From the NCBI GenBank assembly GCA_017861495.1, contig JAGFXW010000013.1, forward strand, positions 1 through 19,921: 19,921 bases of DNA, written 5' to 3'. This document shows, in pieces, positions 1-7,518 of this stretch. The DNA comes from Bacillota bacterium. GTDB taxonomy: Bacteria > Bacillota_C > Negativicutes > CTSoil-072. Every line of letters starts with the position of its first letter. Within the stretch, counting starts at the first letter, position 1. Below the pieces are notes generated by a model. It saw only the letters and a list, made by a program, of their open reading frames with translations. It ran no database searches and was not told where the DNA came from. A program made the position numbers and the translations under genes.

Positions 1-1488
1 TACCGTTTCGTACAGCAACGCATTATCGATCGCGATCGCAGCAATATCGGCGAGGCGGTTCAGCAAGTTTTCTTCTGCCGGCGACGGACTATGCTTGGCA
101 TCCGTATAGCCGATACCAAGAACGCCGACCACTCTGTCCCGGACCTGCAGAGGCGAACAGCCAATCGACAAAATCGAAGAAAAGGGATACGAGAACACAG
201 CACCTTCTAATTTCGAATAATCCTCAACCCACACGGGCCGGCCTTCTTGCCAAACCCGGCCGCATAAAGCCTCGCCCGATTTCAGGCGAAAACCCATTGC
301 CTCTTGATAAATTCCGACCCCGATTGTCAATTCGATTTCATCGCCATCTGCCGTCACCAAATGAAGGAACCCGTGCGGCGTATTGGTCAAAAAACAGGCC
401 CGTTCGACAATCGCCCACAGCAGGGCGTCCAAATCATGACGCTGCATCAGCGCTAATGCCGTTTCATGCAGCGCAACCAGATATTGGTTCTGTTGACTGA
501 TGTTTTCTTCGGCTTTGATTTGCTCCTCGGTTCGCCGTTTGATCTGTCCGCGCAGCATGAAACAACCAAAAGCAACAAACACGGTGAATATAAAGGCCGT
601 ACCAAAACACATGTTCCGCCGCTGAACATAGGACGCTAACGCAATCTCTTTGTCGGTTCCCACGCTGACAATCAACGGATAGTCCTTCATTACCCGGTAA
701 CTTTGAAACACCGGCTTTCCATCCGCAGCCGACTGATCCAGATAGGACCCGGAGGTCGCTTCCGCCACCCGCCATAAAAAAGAACCAGCAGTTGTATTTT
801 CCTCCGCCACAGATCCGTTTGCCGACAAGTTTGCTTTTACCACTCCGTCCAAACCGGTGATCACGGCAAATTTCCTATGGTCAATTTCCATTTGTTGATA
901 AAAAGTGTTAAAATATTCTGGCTTCAGCGTCGCAACCACAACCCCGCCAAATTTCCCATCGGGCCGTTCAATGCGCCGGCTGATCCGGATAAGGGATTGT
1001 TTCGTTTTTTCGTCGAGCACCGGATTATCAATGTACAATGTCCCGTTCGAACGCTCTTGCTGCTTTTTAAACGCAGCGCTGGCAGCAATTGCTTTTGCGC
1101 TCGTTTCGGTTGACCCGCCAATGACCTCCCCTTTCTCATTGAGCAAACACAGGAGGATGATGCCCGGTTCTTTCAATGCCTGGGAAACTTGTTCCCTAAT
1201 ATCGGCATTGATCCTTCGCTCCCGTTCGTAATCCTGCTTGATCGAAACCAATTTATCATCAACATTCTTTACTCGTGCCTGGACATATCCTTCCAGGAAT
1301 TTTGTCAGGTTCTCATTCTCCCGGATAATGTTGCCGGTTTCCGCCGCATATTCCCTGTTGACTTGGAGATAAGTAAACGTCCAGGCTCCCACAATAAGAA
1401 ATAAGCCTACGAACAAAACAAGTTGACGAAGGCTGATGATCTTCTTTATATTTTTGCTATCTTCTTTTCTATAAACAGTAAACAACAC
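1..1488 (-). CDS. Membrane sensor protein, Cache-like ectodomain plus GAF (C-terminus cut by window)
   Basis: The reading frame is open for 496 codons and runs off the left edge, so the output domain is missing. Visible order: a short cytoplasmic N-terminus, membrane segment at about residues 22-41, an extracytoplasmic region at about 42-290, a second membrane segment at about 294-313, a short linker helix, and a GAF domain from about 340 to the cut. The ectodomain has the layout of a double Cache/PDC sensor (long N-terminal helix, then a PAS-like strand pattern around RKFAVITGLDGVVKAN), which in known families binds small ligands outside the cell. The chosen start is GTG at 1488, five bases after AGGAGG; TTG at 1485 has better spacing and is equally possible. 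The missing part could be a histidine kinase, GGDEF, PP2C or other effector; nothing visible decides. It is 152 bases downstream of the DUF192 gene and probably has its own promoter. Confidence 0.8.
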   Translation of the reverse strand, partial: MLFTVYRKEDSKNIKKIISLRQLVLFVGLFLIVGAWTFTYLQVNREYAAETGNIIRENENLTKFLEGYVQARVKNVDDKLVSIKQDYERERRINADIREQVSQALKEPGIILLCLLNEKGEVIGGSTETSAKAIAASAAFKKQQERSNGTLYIDNPVLDEKTKQSLIRISRRIERPDGKFGGVVVATLKPEYFNTFYQQMEIDHRKFAVITGLDGVVKANLSANGSVAEENTTAGSFLWRVAEATSGSYLDQSAADGKPVFQSYRVMKDYPLIVSVGTDKEIALASYVQRRNMCFGTAFIFTVFVAFGCFMLRGQIKRRTEEQIKAEENISQQNQYLVALHETALALMQRHDLDALLWAIVERACFLTNTPHGFLHLVTADGDEIELTIGVGIYQEAMGFRLKSGEALCGRVWQEGRPVWVEDYSKLEGAVFSYPFSSILSIGCSPLQVRDRVVGVLGIGYTDAKHSPSPAEENLLNRLADIAAIAIDNALLYETV

Positions 1489-1540
1489 CTCAACCTCCTA
1501 CAGGTCTTTAAATCATGGAAGATGCTGGATTATGACTGCT

Positions 1541-1571
1541 ATTATAGAAGATTCTTTTTGTGTTTCTACAA
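1541..1571 (-). promoter_or_regulatory. Possible promoter of the Cache-GAF sensor gene
   Basis: A perfect TATAAT lies at 1546-1541 on the minus strand, about 50 bases before the start codon. The only -35-like hexamer is TTGTAG at 1571-1566, with a long 19-base spacer, so this is a moderate call. The same 152-base gap holds a small hairpin at 1611-1624 (TGCGC, loop AATG, GCGCA), 16 bases after the DUF192 stop. It lacks an adjacent T run, so I do not call it a terminator. Confidence 0.35.
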
Positions 1572-1640
1572 CTCCTGCTATTTTCCTATGACAGCAAAGA
1601 AAACTTTTCCTGCGCAATGGCGCAAATTAAAACAAAGGTC

Positions 1641-1988
1641 TCATTCGTGTTTTTTTATGAACAACTGATCCCCAACAACAGTCCCCGTTTTCGCCGCAAT
1701 TCCCGGCGGTAATTCCAGCACGTAAGAGCTGCCCCAGGCGACAGCAGCCCGGCCTGGCGGCATCGAAGCCGCAATCTTCAAAACCCGGTCATCTGCCGTC
1801 ATAAACAACACATCAATTGCATAATTCATACCCAGCGTATGGACACTGCTGCAGGGCCGAATGAGCAACGCTTCACCCTCCGGCAAAAATTTAGTCCCCA
1901 GAAGGCCTTTCAACCGTTGTAAAAACGTAACCGCTATGCGAAGCCGGCTGGCTAACTGGGTCTGTTGCGTTACATTCCACAATTCCAT
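1641..1988 (-). CDS. DUF192 family protein
   Basis: About 115 residues. Nearly the whole chain matches the DUF192 pattern: an early RLKGLLGTKFLPEGEALLIRPCSSVHTLGM block, then a strand-rich core with YAIDVLFMTADDRVLKI, and a C-terminal VLELPPGIAAKTGTVVGD segment. The family folds as a small beta barrel of unknown function; in some genomes members sit beside Tad/type II-like secretion genes, which fits the secretin and CpaE-like genes just upstream. No signal peptide is visible, whereas some relatives are exported. The start is either ATG at 1988 or an in-frame GTG at 1997, both with weak ribosome sites; the gap to the upstream kinase gene is only 16-25 bases, so the two are probably co-transcribed and translationally linked. 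The family call is firm, the role is not. Confidence 0.85.
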   Translation of the reverse strand: MELWNVTQQTQLASRLRIAVTFLQRLKGLLGTKFLPEGEALLIRPCSSVHTLGMNYAIDVLFMTADDRVLKIAASMPPGRAAVAWGSSYVLELPPGIAAKTGTVVGDQLFIKKHE

Positions 1989-2013
1989 GGCGTCCACTCA
2001 CTTTCCCGGCTAA

Positions 2014-3141
2014 TCACAAAGGAACCTTCACCATTACCTTTGTCCCCTTCCGTTTCTCTGAACGAACCACTACCTCTCCATTCAATAACTCCACCCGTTC
2101 CCGCATTCCCATCAGGCCAAAACTTTCCCGGCTTCTTTCCGCACCGGTATCAAACCCAACCCCGTCATCTTCAATAATCACAACGACCAGATCCGGCCGA
2201 AAATCGATTCTCACCCAGATGCAGCGGGCCTGGGAATGCTTTTCGGCATTATTCAAGGCCTCTTGAATAATGCGAAACAAACCAATTTCCAACGGGGTGG
2301 CATAACGTTTTTCTTCGCCGCTGATCTGTAATTCCGTAATAAAGCCCTTACGTTCTTTCAATGTATCCAATAACCGGCGGACCGTCGGCGCCAGGCCGAG
2401 ATCATCGAGTGTCATGGGACGCAGGGCAAAAATAATCTTACGGGTTTCCTGCAAGCAGCCCCGCACCTGTTCCTGTAAATCACGCATTTCCCCTTTGGCC
2501 CGGCTCAAATCGACGTCAATCAGACGTTCACACACTTCCGTACGAAACACGATGTTCGCCATTGCCTGCGCGGGACCGTCATGAATTTCACGGGCAACCC
2601 GGCGCCGTTCTTCTTCCTGGGCTTTGATAATTTGCGTGCCGAAGGCTTGACGCTGCTGAACGGTTTCAATTTGGTCAACAACCGTTTCCATCTGGTTGTT
2701 CAGATAGCCAAGTGCAGCCCCAACCTGGGCAACAAGGTTTTCAGCCTTGTTCACGGTCTGCTGCATGGACCGCAAGGTTAATTCCATCGCATCCCGTTCC
2801 CGCCGCAAATTTTGTTCCTGTTCGCGGGCGACCGCAAGTTCTACCTTCAAGGCGCTTGTTTCTTCATAAGCCTGCTTAATATCCGCTTCTTTATAGACTT
2901 GGAAATTACGGCTCACTTCCATGAGCCGCAACCGGGACTGGCGCTCTTTTTTTTCCAGGGCGTCAACTCTGGCAATCGTTTCTGCCGTTCTTTGTTTTAG
3001 CGCTTCATACTGCTGTTTAATCTTATTTAATTCCTTATTGGCTGCTTCGTAAATATCATAAATTTGTGTTTTGCCTTTTTCCACCGCGGAAATTGTCTGT
3101 TTGACAACAGTATCCAACATTTTTGCATCTACGTTCGCCAT
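2014..3141 (-). CDS. DegS-like sensor histidine kinase (HisKA_3 + HATPase)
   Basis: A 375-residue soluble kinase. Residues 1 to about 165 are mostly charged, heptad-like helix (coiled coil) with no membrane segment, as in DegS. The HisKA_3 phospho-acceptor motif EEERRRVAREIHDGPAQA lies near 177-194 with His187. The ATPase domain has an N-box around EALNNAEKHSQA (295-306), a G1 box EDDGVGF (324-330) and a G2 box GLMGMRER (342-349). Known members autophosphorylate on the HDGP histidine and pass phosphate to a DegU/NarL-type regulator. No such regulator is here; the adjacent upstream gene instead encodes a receiver fused to a CpaE-type ATPase, ending 18 bases before this start. I infer that receiver as the partner. 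The ribosome site is GAGGTG about 11 bases before ATG. Kinase identity is secure; the input signal is unknown and, without membrane segments, probably cytoplasmic. Confidence 0.92.
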   Translation of the reverse strand: MANVDAKMLDTVVKQTISAVEKGKTQIYDIYEAANKELNKIKQQYEALKQRTAETIARVDALEKKERQSRLRLMEVSRNFQVYKEADIKQAYEETSALKVELAVAREQEQNLRRERDAMELTLRSMQQTVNKAENLVAQVGAALGYLNNQMETVVDQIETVQQRQAFGTQIIKAQEEERRRVAREIHDGPAQAMANIVFRTEVCERLIDVDLSRAKGEMRDLQEQVRGCLQETRKIIFALRPMTLDDLGLAPTVRRLLDTLKERKGFITELQISGEEKRYATPLEIGLFRIIQEALNNAEKHSQARCIWVRIDFRPDLVVVIIEDDGVGFDTGAERSRESFGLMGMRERVELLNGEVVVRSEKRKGTKVMVKVPL

Positions 3142-3159
3142 GCTGCAATTCGCACCTCT

Positions 3160-4371
3160 TTATCCAAACAACCGCTTAAACTTGCTCATAACACCGCCCG
3201 GCGGTTCCGGCTTTTTTTCCTCGCCGCCGGCAATCATGGCTGCCAAAGAAAAAATACCTTTCGATACGCCCGCTTCAGGATGACTGGTGACAAACGGGAT
3301 GCCGCGGTTCACGGAATAAACAACGGTCCGCCCGTCGCTCGGCATCGCCGCCGCAAACGGATAGCGAAGGCTTTCTTGTACTTCCCGCCGTTCTAGTCCG
3401 CCCTCCGAATCGGCCCGGTTTAAAAACACCTTGATTTTGTCACGGCTATATTCCAATGACTCCATAATTTCCAGGCATAATTTTACATTTTTGATGGTCG
3501 GTAAATCCATCGATGTGATGACCAGAATTTGATCCGCCGCGTCCAACGTCGTCAACATTACATCATTGAACGTGGGTGACGTGTCAACAATAATATAATC
3601 AAACATTGTCCGCATCGTCGCCAAAATAGCAGTTATCTGCGCACTGCCGATCAACTCCGCCTGTTCAGGCCGGAGCGGCGCCGGCAAAAGGCTAACCAAT
3701 TCATTATAAGAGGAAAGATGGTTGGTGATCAGTTCCGCATCCATATGATCCGCTTCACGAACCAGGTCGGCAATGGTTGCCTTCGGTGCAACATTTAGAA
3801 ATAAAGCAACATCGCCAAACTGCAGATCGGCATCGACAATGCAGATCTTTGCTCCCGTATTGGAGGCCAGGGCAACGGCCAGATTACTGGCAATCGTTGT
3901 TTTGCCTATACCGCCTTTTGTGCTGAATATAGTAACGATTTTCCCTTGCTTGATAGGATCGGAAGCCGTTTGTGAAATTGTAATCCGTTTTTGGGCCAAC
4001 GAATATACCTGCTTGATGGCTTGCAACAATTCATCGCCGCTGAACGGCTTTACCATGTAATTCTTCGCGCCGGCAACCATCGCCCGCCGTAAATATTCCT
4101 GTTCGCCCTGTACACTCATAATGATAACATTGGCCTGCGGCACCTCGTCAGCCAATACCTCTGTGGCCGCAATTCCATCCATAACCGGCATATTGATATC
4201 CATCAAAATAATATCCGGCTGCAGTTCCTTCGCTTTTGCAATCGCTTCAGCAGCGCTTCCGGCTTGGCCAATAATCTTGACTTCCGAATGAAACTCCATT
4301 AGCTTGCTGATATTCTCCCGAATATCAGCCACATCATCAACGACCAGAACTCTTATCGCGTCTTTCTTCAT
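3160..4371 (-). CDS. cpaE: Response-regulator receiver fused to CpaE/TadZ-type MinD-like ATPase
   Basis: 403 residues, two domains. Residues about 5-125 form a CheY-like receiver with all key residues visible: acidic pair Asp12/Asp13, phospho-acceptor Asp58 in LMDINMPVMDG, Ser86 and Lys108 in KPF. Residues about 142-380 form a ParA/MinD-superfamily ATPase with a deviant Walker A, STKGGIGKTT (150-159, signature Lys152), an A' motif VDADLQFGD and a VDTSP switch region. The C-terminal tail is basic (KFKRLFG). CpaE/TadZ proteins place the Tad pilus machinery at the pole. In many relatives the receiver is degenerate; here it looks phosphorylatable, which makes control by the downstream DegS-like kinase plausible. 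The start overlaps the end of the secretin gene by 35 bases, with a GGAAGGGAAG ribosome site, so translation is coupled. It could also serve as a general secretion or localisation regulator. Confidence 0.9.
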   Translation of the reverse strand: MKKDAIRVLVVDDVADIRENISKLMEFHSEVKIIGQAGSAAEAIAKAKELQPDIILMDINMPVMDGIAATEVLADEVPQANVIIMSVQGEQEYLRRAMVAGAKNYMVKPFSGDELLQAIKQVYSLAQKRITISQTASDPIKQGKIVTIFSTKGGIGKTTIASNLAVALASNTGAKICIVDADLQFGDVALFLNVAPKATIADLVREADHMDAELITNHLSSYNELVSLLPAPLRPEQAELIGSAQITAILATMRTMFDYIIVDTSPTFNDVMLTTLDAADQILVITSMDLPTIKNVKLCLEIMESLEYSRDKIKVFLNRADSEGGLERREVQESLRYPFAAAMPSDGRTVVYSVNRGIPFVTSHPEAGVSKGIFSLAAMIAGGEEKKPEPPGGVMSKFKRLFG

Positions 4372-5617
4372 TTTTCTTCCCTTCCTGCCAAGGATTTTCG
4401 TTCAACAATGCTTGCATTTTTCCCGTTACCAAAGGCTGGTATGTCGTAGTATCGATCACTGTCGGCGTGACCAAAACAAGGAACTCGGTTTGGGTACGCG
4501 TGGACGATTTGCTGCGGAACACCGGCCCCACGATCGGCAAATCACCCAACAAAGGGAGCTTGTATATTTCGTTTCCGGCCTGCTCTGCAATCAGGCCGCC
4601 AAACACGATCGTTTTCCCGGACTCAAGAGCTACAACCGCTTCTGTTTTGCGCATAATCAGCGGTGGAATCGACATTCCGGATCCAAGCGTAATCCGGTGG
4701 GCCGAATCCCAATCCAGAGAACTCGATTCCGCGGTGATTTTGCTTTGGATTAGGTTCTCCGAATTAACTGTCGGTTCAATCGCCAATTTAACACCATAGG
4801 TTTTCCACTCAATTCCAACCTGGCCGTTATTAACGCTGACCGGTACCGGAATTTCACCGCCGACGGACAGGTTCGCTTTTTCGCCGCTTAAAACAACGGC
4901 ATACGGACAGAAAAGAATTTTTGCGTCGCCGGTCTGAACCAATGCATCCAGTTCCGCGTTCACATCGCTGTAAGAACCAAACCAGCCAAATGCCTGGTTT
5001 TGCCCGGGCACCGAATTGGCCGCTGTATAACTTTGCCCAAAAGAAAATGAGCCCGGCGCAGACGGCGTATTTCCCCACAAAACTCCCAGACTATTTGTTT
5101 TATTTTTGTCAATTTCAATAATTCGCGCTTCAATTTTCACCTGCGTGGGATTTCGCAATTCCATGAGGTTGATCACTTTTTCCCCGTAAGCGCCGGCAGC
5201 CTTTTCCACCCGGCTCCGTTCAAACTGGTCATTGACCCGCCCTTCCAACACAACGGTTTCATTGACTTTGCCCACTGAAAGTTCTGAACAACCGGTTATC
5301 TTCTTTATCTCATTGGCAATCCGCCGTTCTTCCGCCGCCACCTTCACGGAAAAACCAACCTGTTCCTGCGCTGTCCAGACGTACAACGTCGTGCTGCCAG
5401 GCGACCTCCCTACCAGCAATAGTTCAGAGCCGGAAACGATCGCCACATCCGCAATGTCCGGATTGGACACCGCCACCCTCTGCATCCCATTAAATGAAAG
5501 CAGCAGCGATTGATTGACCGTTACCACATAATCACCTGCGGCTGCCGCCGGAGGCGCCGGCGCCAGCATGAAGAGCAGCAGCGCCAGAGCAATGATTATA
5601 GTATACTGTCCCTTCAT
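4337..5617 (-). CDS. cpaC: CpaC/RcpA-type secretin (outer-membrane channel)
   Basis: 426 residues. A clear signal peptide covers about 1-27 (positive start, Leu-rich core, Ala-rich cleavage region). A pilus/secretion N-terminal domain follows (VNQSLLLSFNGMQRVAVSNPDIADVAIVSGSELLLVGRSPGSTTLYVW, roughly 34-83), then a BON-like segment, then the secretin beta domain ending with the family signature around KLPLLGDLPIVGPVFRSKSS and FLVLVTPTVID. Secretins form multimeric channels in an outer membrane, so this gene implies a two-membrane envelope. It is shorter than type II GspD and matches Tad-type CpaC/RcpA length. It follows the 576-residue membrane protein by 36 bases and overlaps the CpaE-like gene by 35. 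A very short gap (two to three bases) separates AGAGG from ATG. The lower-coordinate end carries a hydrophilic, Lys/Glu-rich tail. Family identity is firm; whether it serves a pilus or an exporter is open. Confidence 0.93.
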   Translation of the reverse strand: MKGQYTIIIALALLLFMLAPAPPAAAAGDYVVTVNQSLLLSFNGMQRVAVSNPDIADVAIVSGSELLLVGRSPGSTTLYVWTAQEQVGFSVKVAAEERRIANEIKKITGCSELSVGKVNETVVLEGRVNDQFERSRVEKAAGAYGEKVINLMELRNPTQVKIEARIIEIDKNKTNSLGVLWGNTPSAPGSFSFGQSYTAANSVPGQNQAFGWFGSYSDVNAELDALVQTGDAKILFCPYAVVLSGEKANLSVGGEIPVPVSVNNGQVGIEWKTYGVKLAIEPTVNSENLIQSKITAESSSLDWDSAHRITLGSGMSIPPLIMRKTEAVVALESGKTIVFGGLIAEQAGNEIYKLPLLGDLPIVGPVFRSKSSTRTQTEFLVLVTPTVIDTTTYQPLVTGKMQALLNENPWQEGKKNEERRDKSSGR

Positions 5618-5653
5618 TTCCTCTTAGCCACCCTCCACGGCGTTGTTGAAGCC

Positions 5654-7384
5654 TTAGAAACCCGTCGTTTCCACCTGCTGAATACTAATCTCCGTCTCCT
5701 TACCATCATTGAAAACCACAGCAATGGTATCACCGGAATGAATCAGCGACAATTTCGGCGAACTGCTCAGCGCGCCGACAAAGATCCGCGGATCTCCCTC
5801 CAGCATAAAGTAAAAATACGATTCGCCGCCTTTGACAACTTGGGAATAACGGGTTACTTTCCCCTGCAGGCGAATTTGTTTGATTTCGTTGCCAGGAATA
5901 AAGGCATTTCCTTTATTGATCAAGTTTAATTGGTACGCGCGCAGAGCGCTTTCAATATCCGGCCCAACACCAACCAGGTTATAGTTCTCCACGGAAATAA
6001 ACGACACCAATTTCAGCAAGCCCTCCTTGTCTTTCAAGGGAGCAATGTAGGTTGGCACGCCGTGAATATTATACAGGATCGGATACCCCGCCCGGTATCC
6101 TTTTTCCTGCACCTGTCCTTCGGCTGATTTCTTCGCAGCCGATTCCGTCGCTCCGGCGACTTTATACCATTTTGCGTCTTTCGTGCGCGAATTTACCAAT
6201 AAAAAGCCGACAGAACTTTCATCTTTACCGGAAGACGTAATGCCCGTGTACCAATAGACCCGGTCATCATTGCCGTATATTAAATGCAGCTGCTCGCCCG
6301 TTGGCTTTAAGGTACCGGTTTTGGCCAACAGAGAGTTCCAATAACCATTCACATATTCACCCCAACCGGCGATCTGGCGATAAATAAAACTTTCCGGTTG
6401 AATCCGGTCTACCCATTCGGGAACATTGTCCACCGCGTATTTTTGGATTTCACCGGTTTGGGCATTGACAAGCACCACGCCAACCGCATCCGGTCCACTA
6501 TAGCCAACCTTGTTTTTATACAACGTTACAACCCAATACGGGTTTAAATTATCATCTACTTCAAAGGAATAATCCATCATACCGGCGTTGATAATTCCAT
6601 GAAAATACAAGTACCGCGGCAAATAATCCATGAAAAAGCCATTGGTCTGAACTTTCAGATAAACCGGCTTATTGTTAACCTGCTGGATCAATCTCACATC
6701 CTGGGGATTCGTAGCCGATACCATGACATAGCCTTTGCTGCCCTGGGAAAAATTAGTAATCCACTGGAAAATCCCACGATGTTCCAACGGTGCAACATAA
6801 TAGAGCTTATTTTGCACCTTTTGCAAAACCAGGTTTCCCAGCCGTGTCTCACTGCCCAGAGCCGGAACTTCACCGACTTTTTTTTCCGCCAGTTTTATCG
6901 CCGTTTCTTCGTCTACGATACGGATCTGCGATAGATTAATCGGTTCCACATCCGCCGTGAAGGAGCTTTCTTCTACCGTTCCCAGCAAATTTCGGTAAGA
7001 TTGGCTGAAAAACACCGGATGGCTTAATATTACCGGAAGGACGATCAAATTTAAAATCCCCACCGCCAGAAATACAGCGCCGGCCATTGCTATCTTTCTG
7101 ATCGCCGGCGTAATATGATGGCCGCTGATATCAACCACTTTGCCCGTTTCAGAGCGGCCGCCGAGAACCATTTTTTCCAGCAAACGGCCCCAAGGAGAGT
7201 TGGACAAGGCCGCCCGGCCTTTTTGCAAAAGGGGACGAGCCAAAAAAAACAGCAGAATCCAGCCCCAAAACAACAAAGGCAATGACCAATCCGTAAACCC
7301 AAAAGCAAAAACCGGCATCTCAAAATACAAATAAATAAAGTTCAGCAGCAGAAAGAAACCAATCGTCCATACCATATATCGCAC
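5654..7384 (-). CDS. Uncharacterised membrane protein, three N-terminal TM segments and repeated PepSY-like periplasmic domains
   Basis: 576 residues, not assigned to a named function. Three hydrophobic segments are visible, at about 5-22, 34-53 and 97-120, followed by a long extracytoplasmic part rich in aromatic beta strands. Within it two similar blocks occur: YWVVTLYKNKVGYSGPDAVGVVLVNAQTGE, near the middle, and later YWYTGITSSGKDESSVGFLLVNSRTKDAKWY; both resemble the strand pattern of PepSY-like modules, as does the VPTYIAPLKDKEG block. The last ~75 residues (IRLQGKVTRYS to VVFNDGKETEISI) look like a small OB-like barrel. It is the first gene of the secretin operon, where many Tad loci carry cpaB, but I see no CpaB/SAF signature. 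The ribosome site GAGGTG lies six bases before ATG. Plausible roles are envelope assembly or gating of the secretin, both inference. Confidence 0.75.
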   Translation of the reverse strand: MRYMVWTIGFFLLLNFIYLYFEMPVFAFGFTDWSLPLLFWGWILLFFLARPLLQKGRAALSNSPWGRLLEKMVLGGRSETGKVVDISGHHITPAIRKIAMAGAVFLAVGILNLIVLPVILSHPVFFSQSYRNLLGTVEESSFTADVEPINLSQIRIVDEETAIKLAEKKVGEVPALGSETRLGNLVLQKVQNKLYYVAPLEHRGIFQWITNFSQGSKGYVMVSATNPQDVRLIQQVNNKPVYLKVQTNGFFMDYLPRYLYFHGIINAGMMDYSFEVDDNLNPYWVVTLYKNKVGYSGPDAVGVVLVNAQTGEIQKYAVDNVPEWVDRIQPESFIYRQIAGWGEYVNGYWNSLLAKTGTLKPTGEQLHLIYGNDDRVYWYTGITSSGKDESSVGFLLVNSRTKDAKWYKVAGATESAAKKSAEGQVQEKGYRAGYPILYNIHGVPTYIAPLKDKEGLLKLVSFISVENYNLVGVGPDIESALRAYQLNLINKGNAFIPGNEIKQIRLQGKVTRYSQVVKGGESYFYFMLEGDPRIFVGALSSSPKLSLIHSGDTIAVVFNDGKETEISIQQVETTGF

Positions 7385-7406
7385 CTCATCGCCGAAAAAG
7401 TCTATA

Positions 7407-7422
7407 CTTATATATCATACCA
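7407..7422 (-). promoter_or_regulatory. Extended -10 promoter of the secretin operon
   Basis: On the minus strand TGGTATGAT (7422-7414) is an extended -10 element (TGn before TATGAT). Transcription would begin near 7407 and give a leader of about 22 bases before ATG at 7384. No good -35 hexamer is found at normal spacing, which is common for extended -10 promoters. It sits between the decarboxylase terminator and the first gene of the operon. Confidence 0.45.
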
Positions 7423-7455
7423 CGTTTTACCACCTGCATACTACTATCCAAAGAG

Positions 7456-7487
7456 AAAAAGATGCCTGGCAACTGCACAGGCATCTT
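7456..7487 (-). terminator. Rho-independent terminator of the decarboxylase gene
   Basis: A perfect 10-base stem (AAGATGCCTG at 7459-7468 against CAGGCATCTT at 7478-7487) encloses a nine-base loop. Read on the minus strand the stem is followed by a TTTTT run. It lies 32 bases past the stop of the decarboxylase gene and separates it from the secretin operon. Confidence 0.9.
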
Positions 7488-7518
7488 GCTATTCTCTATA
7501 TTCCCGCGACCATCTATA

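Noticed and set aside
464..775. A 103-codon minus-strand frame in the left part
   Set aside because: It lies in another frame of the Cache-GAF sensor gene, whose 496-codon frame has coherent membrane and GAF features.
7435..7451. GG-N10-GC sigma-54-like element upstream of the secretin operon
   Set aside because: Only the GG/GC core and a few flanking bases fit; the CAC of the -24 block is missing, and a sigma-A extended -10 lies nearby.
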